64,000 bases of DNA from Silvibacterium dinghuense (GTDB taxonomy: Bacteria; Acidobacteriota; Terriglobia; Terriglobales; Acidobacteriaceae). The translations under genes were made by a program, and so were the position numbers. Below, piece by piece: positions 58,629 through 64,000 of the stretch. Each line of letters begins with the position of its first letter. Within the stretch, counting starts at the first letter, position 1. The stretch spans positions 310,001 to 374,000 of the forward strand of contig NZ_SDMK01000002.1 of the NCBI RefSeq assembly GCF_004123295.1. The letters are read 5' to 3'. Below the pieces are notes generated by a model that did no database searches, was not told the origin of the DNA, and saw nothing but the letters and a program-made list of their open reading frames with translations.

Positions 58629-61481
58629 GTGAATCGATCTGTAAACCAAATTGCGACGCGATCTTCCGCCATCCCTGCTCTTCTCGGCGGCATTCTCCTT
58701 TCCGCTCTCACAGCTTTCGGGCAGACCATTCCTCTGCCGACGAGCAAGCAGATCCTGGGACCTGTTCCCGGAGAGCCGGTGCGCACGAATGCCTTGCCGA
58801 TGGGCACGGCGTGGTCGCCGGATGGGCGCTATCTCGCGCTGGTGAATGCCGGTTTCGGAACAGCTGAGTCGGACTATGCGCAGTCGATCTCGGTACTGGA
58901 CACCACGACGGGCAAAGTGACAGATTTTCCCGATACGCGGACCCTGCTGCGCGCCAGGCAGACGATGTATTCCGGCATTGCCTTTTCAGGCGACGGCCAG
59001 CACCTCTATGTGAGCTTCGATTCGCTCTCCGCGCCTGAAGGCGGCAAGCCGGACGAGACCGGGAACGCGATTGCTGTCTACGGCTTTCATGATGGGCAGG
59101 TGAAGCCTGAGCGGCTGATCCCTGTTCCATTGCAGAGGCTCGCACCCGGGCGCATCCAGAACCAGGTCGGGAAGCCGATTTCCGATGGGATGGCCAATCC
59201 CGTTCCAACAGGGCTTGCGGTGCTCGCAGGTCCAGCCGGACACGACCGTCTGCTGGTAGCGGATGAATTCTCGGATGATGTGTTGCTGCTCGATGCCTCG
59301 AACGGGCGCACGCTGATACGCTTCGATCTGGCAAGCCGTTCGGTTGTCCCGTCGGCCTATCCGATTGCGGTGGTCGCTACGAAAGACAACCGGCGGGCCT
59401 TTGTCGCGCTGTGGAATGACTCCACGATTGCAGAACTGGACCTCAAGACGGGGCGGGTAACCTCGAAGACCGCTCTGCTACCTCCGGTATCCGAGATCGG
59501 GCCGAGCTCGCACCCGGTGGCGATGACACTGAGTCCCGATGAGAAGACTTTATATGTGGCGCTGGCCAACCGGGATGGGGTTGCAGCCGTGAGCGTCGCA
59601 GGGAAATTTGCGAAAGTGACGCGCTTCTACGACTCCCGGCTGCCGGGACAGCGCTACTTCGGTGCAATGCCCGACGCGGTTGCGGTCTCGGCGGATGGGA
59701 CGATGCTGTATGCGGCGAACTCCGGGTCCGATGCGGTAGCGGTCTTCCGGACGCGGGCGGAAAGTAAAGTGGGAGCACCGGAGCAGCCGATCGGGTTCCT
59801 GCCGACGGAGTGGTATCCCTCGGCAATGGCGATTCGCGGCGACAAGCTCTATGTCGCGACCGCAAAGGGACAGGGCACCGGGCCCAATGCCGCTCCGCAA
59901 CCGCCAGCGAAGGACCCAACGGACGAACAGGCTAAGCAGGCGCAGCGGCCACATACCTATATTGCGACCATGCTGCATGGATCGCTGGCGACGATCGACC
60001 TTACGGAAGCGAATAAGGACCTGGAGCGGCTGACCGGCGAAGTGCTCAGAAGCAACCTGATGCAGGCCGCGCAGACCCACCTGGCCTTCGCCGGTGGCGC
60101 GAATCCCATCCGGCACGTGATCTACATCATCAAAGAAAACCGGACCTACGATCAGATCCTGGGAGACCTTGCCGAGGATGGGAAGCCGGTGGGGAACGGC
60201 GATTCCTCGCTGACCATGTATGGCGCTGCGATTACACCGAACCAGCACAAGCTGGCGCTGCAGTTCGGCGTCTTCGATAACTTCTACGACTCGGGCGAGG
60301 TCTCGGGCGATGGGCATGTGTGGTCAACGGCCGGTATCACCAGCGACTACACCGAGCGCGACTGGCCGCAGTCCTATCGCGGCGCCGAGCGGACCTATGA
60401 CTTCGAAGGCGTGGTGCAGAACGGTTACCCGATCCAGGAGAAGATGCCGGATATCAACGAGCCGGCAAGCGGCTACCTGTGGACGGACCTGGCAAAGCAC
60501 GACAAGACGCTCTACCACTTCGGAGAGTTCATCTCGACGAAGTTCTGCGATGACTCGGGCGAAGCGCCGAAGGAGAAGTCTCCGCTCGAGGGCACACCTG
60601 AGCCGACTCACTTCTGCGAGCACGCCTTCATCGATCCGGGCGCGGAGATTCCTACGAACTATGGAGGCGGTAAGAACCCGTATCCGTGGAAGATTCCGAT
60701 GATTTATCGCAACGTGGCGACGAAGCCGGAGCTCGAAGGGCATTTCGATCCGCAGTATCCGGACTTCAACCTGAGTTTTCCGGATCAGCTGCGCATGAAT
60801 GAGTTCCTGAACTATTTCAACCACTGGGTTGAGGAGCGCAAGGCGGGCCACGACGAGATGCCGAACTTCGTAATGCTGCGCTTTCCGAATGACCATACCT
60901 TTGGTACCCGGGTAGGCAAGTGCACGCCGAAGGCCTGCATCGCAGACAACGACCTGGCGGTGGGACGCGCCGTTGAAGCGGTCTCGAACAGCCCGTACTG
61001 GGACGATACAGCCTTCTTTATCCTCGAGGACGACGCGCAGGATGGGGCCGATCACGTGGACGCGCATCGCTCGCTTGCACTGGTAGTGAGCAAGTATTCA
61101 CCACGGAACCCGGCACCGCTGGTCGACTCGACCTTCTATACGACGGTGAGCGTGCTGCGAACCATGGAAGACCTGCTGGGCATTCCTCCGATGAATAACA
61201 ACGATGCTTTCGCGCCGCTGATGGCTCCAGCGTTTACAGGAGAAGGGAATCAGCCGCCTTTCCGCGCCGATTATTCGAATCGTGACAATGGCCTGATCTA
61301 TACCGCAAATACACCGGCGTCTGTCGGGGCCAAAGAGTCGAGCAAGCTGGACTTCTCCCATGAGGATCGGGCAAATCCGGCAAAGCTTAACGTGATCCTA
61401 TGGAAGGATGCGATGGGAGCGAAACCGGTACCAGCGGCCCTCCGGCATCCTGCACATAAACAGGACGATGGTGATGACTGA
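58629..61481 (+). CDS. YncE-like beta-propeller fused to phosphoesterase
   Basis: 950 residues. A signal peptide (about residues 14-31) precedes a seven-bladed-type beta-propeller (about 40-450) with WSPDGRYLALVN, ADEFSDDVLLLDASNG and AVSADGTMLYAANSGSDAVAV blades. A phosphoesterase domain follows (about 490-890): RHVIYIIKENRTYDQILGDL, then FGVFDNFYDSGEVSGDGH and ILEDDAQDGADHVDAHRS, resembling phosphatidylcholine-hydrolysing phospholipase C (AcpA-like). It is probably secreted or periplasmic and cleaves a phosphate ester; the substrate is unknown. Start GTG 58629 with GAGG about 8-10 bp upstream. It converges on the GGDEF gene, 7 bp apart. Confidence 0.92.
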   Translation: MNRSVNQIATRSSAIPALLGGILLSALTAFGQTIPLPTSKQILGPVPGEPVRTNALPMGTAWSPDGRYLALVNAGFGTAESDYAQSISVLDTTTGKVTDFPDTRTLLRARQTMYSGIAFSGDGQHLYVSFDSLSAPEGGKPDETGNAIAVYGFHDGQVKPERLIPVPLQRLAPGRIQNQVGKPISDGMANPVPTGLAVLAGPAGHDRLLVADEFSDDVLLLDASNGRTLIRFDLASRSVVPSAYPIAVVATKDNRRAFVALWNDSTIAELDLKTGRVTSKTALLPPVSEIGPSSHPVAMTLSPDEKTLYVALANRDGVAAVSVAGKFAKVTRFYDSRLPGQRYFGAMPDAVAVSADGTMLYAANSGSDAVAVFRTRAESKVGAPEQPIGFLPTEWYPSAMAIRGDKLYVATAKGQGTGPNAAPQPPAKDPTDEQAKQAQRPHTYIATMLHGSLATIDLTEANKDLERLTGEVLRSNLMQAAQTHLAFAGGANPIRHVIYIIKENRTYDQILGDLAEDGKPVGNGDSSLTMYGAAITPNQHKLALQFGVFDNFYDSGEVSGDGHVWSTAGITSDYTERDWPQSYRGAERTYDFEGVVQNGYPIQEKMPDINEPASGYLWTDLAKHDKTLYHFGEFISTKFCDDSGEAPKEKSPLEGTPEPTHFCEHAFIDPGAEIPTNYGGGKNPYPWKIPMIYRNVATKPELEGHFDPQYPDFNLSFPDQLRMNEFLNYFNHWVEERKAGHDEMPNFVMLRFPNDHTFGTRVGKCTPKACIADNDLAVGRAVEAVSNSPYWDDTAFFILEDDAQDGADHVDAHRSLALVVSKYSPRNPAPLVDSTFYTTVSVLRTMEDLLGIPPMNNNDAFAPLMAPAFTGEGNQPPFRADYSNRDNGLIYTANTPASVGAKESSKLDFSHEDRANPAKLNVILWKDAMGAKPVPAALRHPAHKQDDGDD

Positions 61482-61488
61482 TATGGCG

Positions 61489-62490
61489 TCAGTGCCGCGT
61501 GGTAGAAGATCTCACCACGCGTAGTCCGGAAACAGCCTTCAGAGGCTGATTCTGCTCCAGCGTGGAGTAGAGCTGCTGGCGGTTTCGCCCGCCTGCTTTG
61601 GCACTGGCCAGCGCGCGTTCCGCCTCGCGAAGCACCACCATGGGCGATCTCCCCACGCTGTGGGCGATGCCGACGCTGGCGCTGATGGTCAGCTCGTCGC
61701 GGCCGATGAAGAAGGGCTTGCCGAAGATGCTTTGGCGCAGGCGCGCCGTAAAGTGCGCGGCCTCCTCGGAGCTGCTGGCCGGGAGCGCGAAGAGAAATTC
61801 GTCTTCGCCACAACGGCCGACGAGATCGTAGCTGCGCAGATGACGGCGAAAGCGTCCGGCCAGTTCCTGCAGTATTTTGTCGGCAGCTTCGTACCCGAAA
61901 TCGAGGTTGACCTGCGAAAAGTGGTCGAGGTCGAGCAGCACGAGCGCGACGGGAGAGCCCTGGCGCTGAGCGCGGTCTGTCTCCGTATGCAACAGGCGAA
62001 GTAACGCTTCGCGGTTCCAGAGGCCGGTCAAGGCATCATGCTCGGCATGAAAACGCGCCGTGCGATGCTGGTGATCAAGCTGGCGCATCAGCGCGAGCGC
62101 GTGCCTGGCTGCATGGAGGCGCGAGGTGAGCGCCTGCTCCGAGAGAGGGAGGAGCAGGGAATCCTGAACCCCATCCAAGGCTGGCCGTGCCTGATCTCCC
62201 TTGCGCAGGAGAATCGTCCAAAGAGTAGGCAGTCTCTTCTTGAAGTGCACTTCGGCGGTGAGTTCGGCATGAGAAACGTCTTGAACCCTCTCATCGAACA
62301 GAAGAATCAACGGCTCTTCGGCTTCGAGCGCATGCCGGAGCAATTCATGCCTGTCCTTTGCCCAATAGCAGGGAAGATGCGCATCTCCGAGCAGAGGCAG
62401 GATTTCGGCGGCGAGAGCCGCGTCGGCGGTTACGAGCAGCAGCGGCTCGGGCAGAGGTTCCATTTCATGGACAGGGGTAGAAACCGGCAC
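61489..62490 (-). CDS. GGDEF-domain protein with receiver-like N terminus
   Basis: 333 residues from a GTG at 62490, or 324 from ATG 62463. The N-terminal 120 residues are receiver-like; one Asp (LLFDERV) is present but other receiver residues are poor. The GGDEF domain (about 170-320) has HDALTGLWNREALLRLL, the I-site RSYD and an active loop that reads GEDEF (228-232), one residue off GGDEF. It may make or bind cyclic di-GMP; activity is not certain. The frame is open upstream to a run of seven G (62581-62587), beyond which a tandem ATG lies one base out of frame, so the true start could be altered by this tract. Confidence 0.8.
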   Translation of the reverse strand: MPVSTPVHEMEPLPEPLLLVTADAALAAEILPLLGDAHLPCYWAKDRHELLRHALEAEEPLILLFDERVQDVSHAELTAEVHFKKRLPTLWTILLRKGDQARPALDGVQDSLLLPLSEQALTSRLHAARHALALMRQLDHQHRTARFHAEHDALTGLWNREALLRLLHTETDRAQRQGSPVALVLLDLDHFSQVNLDFGYEAADKILQELAGRFRRHLRSYDLVGRCGEDEFLFALPASSSEEAAHFTARLRQSIFGKPFFIGRDELTISASVGIAHSVGRSPMVVLREAERALASAKAGGRNRQQLYSTLEQNQPLKAVSGLRVVRSSTTRH

Positions 62491-62593
62491 AGGTTGCTTA
62501 TCGGCCGGGGCATAGGATTTCAGCTGCGTCTGTCCGAAATTGAGGCCTTCGGTGACCTTGGAATCGATACGAAGAAGATTGGGGGGGCATCAT

Positions 62594-62756
62594 ATTGACA
62601 AGGACGAAAAACAGGCTCACTATCCCTTGCGTAGTTCTTCTTTCCTTTTTCGGCTCTCTTTCTTCCCAAAACGGAATGCCAGGCTCCGATCGTTAGCGGG
62701 CCTTGCCGATGTCAAGTGATTCTCCCTCGGTTACTTCCAGGCAAGGAGTGCATGCC
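62594..62756. other. Intergenic sequence after GGDEF gene start
   Basis: The DNA between the GGDEF gene start and the small Cys/His gene has no other gene candidate and no clear promoter pair. Confidence 0.35.
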
Positions 62757-62966
62757 ATGCTTCCAGCAGTTACGACCACGCATGTGAAACCAGGACGTCT
62801 TTTGGCCTCTCAGGCTCATGTCTCGTCCTCCACCGTTCGCTTCTGCAGCAAATGTCTTATGGCTATCGAAGCCGCTCCTACCTCGGCGGGCAGGGGCAAA
62901 CGCTCCGGTCATCATTGCCGGGGCAGAATGAGTGTAAAGCCGGCTATCGCTGTGCCATTCAACTAG
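62757..62966 (+). CDS. Small Cys/His protein, possible zinc finger
   Basis: 69 residues from ATG 62757, with AAGGAG eight bases upstream. The middle has CSKC and later HHC, which could bind a metal, followed by a basic RGRMSVKPAIAVPFN tail. It lies in an otherwise empty 600-bp gap. A reading frame on the other strand exists but has no good start. The ribosome-binding site and the Cys/His pattern support it; function unknown. Confidence 0.5.
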   Translation: MLPAVTTTHVKPGRLLASQAHVSSSTVRFCSKCLMAIEAAPTSAGRGKRSGHHCRGRMSVKPAIAVPFN

Positions 62967-63137
62967 TTACGGGCAAAACCGGAAGAGAATCTTTCTGGGC
63001 AGCCTCAGCTATCTATTGATTTATGGATGAAAATATCCTTATAATCATAGAGTTTGTGACATTTCCGTGGACGATTGTGCACGATCCGGCCACGGATGAT
63101 TCGTACGTCACCTTACTGTGCTGAGGAAAAATACGAG

Positions 63138-63365
63138 ATGGCAAAGCGTCGTGGCAATCCAAATTGGGGTAAGCCGGAGCCGATCGGTCCGGTCGTACCC
63201 ACTGTGACTTCTTTTGAGCAGGTTGTGAAGGAGTTCAAGCTGACTCCGGACCAGTATGTGCGGTCCACCCGTCTTCGCGAGTGGGCGCGTCGGAATCGGA
63301 ACTCCAAGTACATTCCTGAAGCGTTGCTGGAAGCCTGGGGCTTCGAGATCGAGTCCACGCTGTAG
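63138..63365 (+). CDS. Small conserved-looking hypothetical protein (75 aa)
   Basis: 75 residues: MAKRRGNPNWGKPEPIGP, then FEQVVKEFKLTPDQYVRSTRLREWARRNRNSKYIPEALLEAWGFEIEST. It is basic at the start, with a helical core; the C terminus may bind another protein. AGGA lies about 10 bp upstream of the ATG, and a perfect terminator follows the stop. The pattern RGNPNWGKP is one I recall in small proteins of this bacterial family, but the function is unknown. Confidence 0.75.
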   Translation: MAKRRGNPNWGKPEPIGPVVPTVTSFEQVVKEFKLTPDQYVRSTRLREWARRNRNSKYIPEALLEAWGFEIESTL

Positions 63366-63386
63366 TCTCGACAAGATTCGCAATTG

Positions 63387-63418
63387 AGCCGCCACCTTCG
63401 GGTGGCGGCTTTGTGTTT
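63387..63418 (+). terminator. Terminator of the 75-aa protein gene
   Basis: AGCCGCCACC (63387-63396), loop TTCG, GGTGGCGGCT (63401-63410), then a T-rich stretch. It also separates the convergent GH3 gene. Confidence 0.85.
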
Positions 63419-63440
63419 GCGCCCATAACAAATCAGGCCG

Positions 63441-64000
63441 TTACTCGATTTTGAACTGCCCTTCCTGGGAGGCCAGCGAGCTGCCTCCGATCCACACCGT
63501 GTACTCGGTCGCCTCGACGACACTGTGGCCCTGCGCATCGTAGAAGGAAAGCTCCGGGAAGCCCAGGTCGAAGGTGACCTTCTGCGACTCGCCGGGTTTC
63601 AGCGTGACACGGCGAAACCCTTCGAGGCTGCGTACCGGCTGTTCTATGCTGGCGCCACGATTCCGCACGTAGCACTGCACGACTTCGGTAGCGGTGCGGT
63701 TCCCGGTATTGGTGACCGTCGCGGTTGCATGGATCAGGTCTTTCCCTGTTTGCCTGGCTTCCCCCAGCGGCACGATGCTGCGGGAGAGCGTAGGCATGCT
63801 ATAGGCGAACTGCGTGTAGGTCAGTCCATAGCCGAAGGGGAAGAGCGCGTCATTGGGGACATCGATGTAGCGGGAAAAGAAGCGCGAGTTGCCTCCCGGA
63901 GGCTGCGAGAGATCGATATTCCGGGGCGGCCGGCCGGTTGGAAACTGGTTGTAATAAAGCGGCTCCTGGCCGACTGCGCGGGGGAAACTCATGGGCAGCC
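63441..64000 (-). CDS. GH3-family beta-glucosidase, C-terminal part
   Basis: The last 186 or so residues of a gene that starts beyond the right edge. LPMSFPRAVGQEPLYYNQF and PNDALFPFGYGLTYTQF belong to the end of the GH3 (alpha/beta)6 domain, and the rest is the fibronectin-III-like domain (VTNTGNRTATEVVQCYV, EGFRRVTLKPGESQKVTFDL, WIGGSS). GH3 enzymes of this BglX type hydrolyse beta-glucosides or beta-xylosides. The catalytic residues lie outside the window. Confidence 0.9.
   Translation of the reverse strand, partial: LPMSFPRAVGQEPLYYNQFPTGRPPRNIDLSQPPGGNSRFFSRYIDVPNDALFPFGYGLTYTQFAYSMPTLSRSIVPLGEARQTGKDLIHATATVTNTGNRTATEVVQCYVRNRGASIEQPVRSLEGFRRVTLKPGESQKVTFDLGFPELSFYDAQGHSVVEATEYTVWIGGSSLASQEGQFKIE

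Overview
The window is a GC-rich bacterial chromosome segment with dense coding on both strands. It most likely comes from a member of the Acidobacteriota, family Acidobacteriaceae. This is inference from protein style and layout: a fused LptF/LptG permease, a fused E1 alpha/beta 2-oxoacid dehydrogenase, a YncE/phosphoesterase fusion, a very large GH13 protein starting MEFHISR, and families of short palindromic repeats between genes. No rRNA, tRNA, CRISPR array, prophage or complete insertion sequence was seen.

Layout. 1-4.8 kb: the end of an APC amino-acid permease and a 1211-residue GH13 enzyme. 4.9-7.4 kb: a sugar-uptake unit (ROK glucokinase then sugar porter) with a promoter overlapped by a LacI-type operator. 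7.5-14.7 kb: a secreted peptidoglycan-binding protein, an HtrA protease, EamA and TetA-like transporters, an M20 peptidase and TruA. 15-22 kb: a TolC-like outer-membrane protein and carA-carB. 22-29 kb: a methyltransferase-like membrane protein, glycerate kinase with an alpha/beta hydrolase, an ArgE/DapE-like hydrolase, a thioredoxin-domain YyaL/SPATA20 protein and a GT-C-like membrane protein. 29.5-31.8 kb: groES-groEL behind a promoter with a CIRCE operator. 32-36 kb: an MFS carrier, DoxX, a 51-residue zinc-ribbon protein overlapping a hydrolase gene, and a Rieske protein. 36-39.6 kb: the lower-glycolysis cluster gap-ridA-pgk-tpiA. 39.8-45.4 kb: a polynucleotide-kinase-like ATPase, pncB and an osmoprotectant ABC operon ending in a DinB-like gene. 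45.5-54.8 kb: a K+-independent proton pyrophosphatase, fused E1, a new 53-residue membrane protein, an ABC exporter and LptFG. 54.8-55.2 kb: a MITE-like element. 55.2-58.4 kb: a likely operon of desaturase, two-membrane-segment histidine kinase, response regulator and AhpD-like protein. 58.6-64 kb: a YncE/phosphoesterase, a GGDEF protein with a homopolymer at its 5' end, two small conserved-looking ORFs and the end of a GH3 beta-glucosidase.

The main gene sets are central carbon metabolism and sugar uptake, envelope building (LptFG, ABC exporter, TolC, desaturase, HtrA), stress proteins (GroESL, HtrA, osmoprotectant uptake, AhpD) and salvage or repair (RidA, PncB). The least explained material lies in the intergenic DNA: at least three related palindromic repeat types, mostly at gene 3' ends and one with a compensatory base-pair change; a 313-bp element with terminal inverted repeats; a 24-bp perfect hairpin; and several small ORFs with good ribosome-binding sites. 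No clearly new multi-gene system was found. The best leads are the repeat families, the desaturase/kinase operon and the small proteins.
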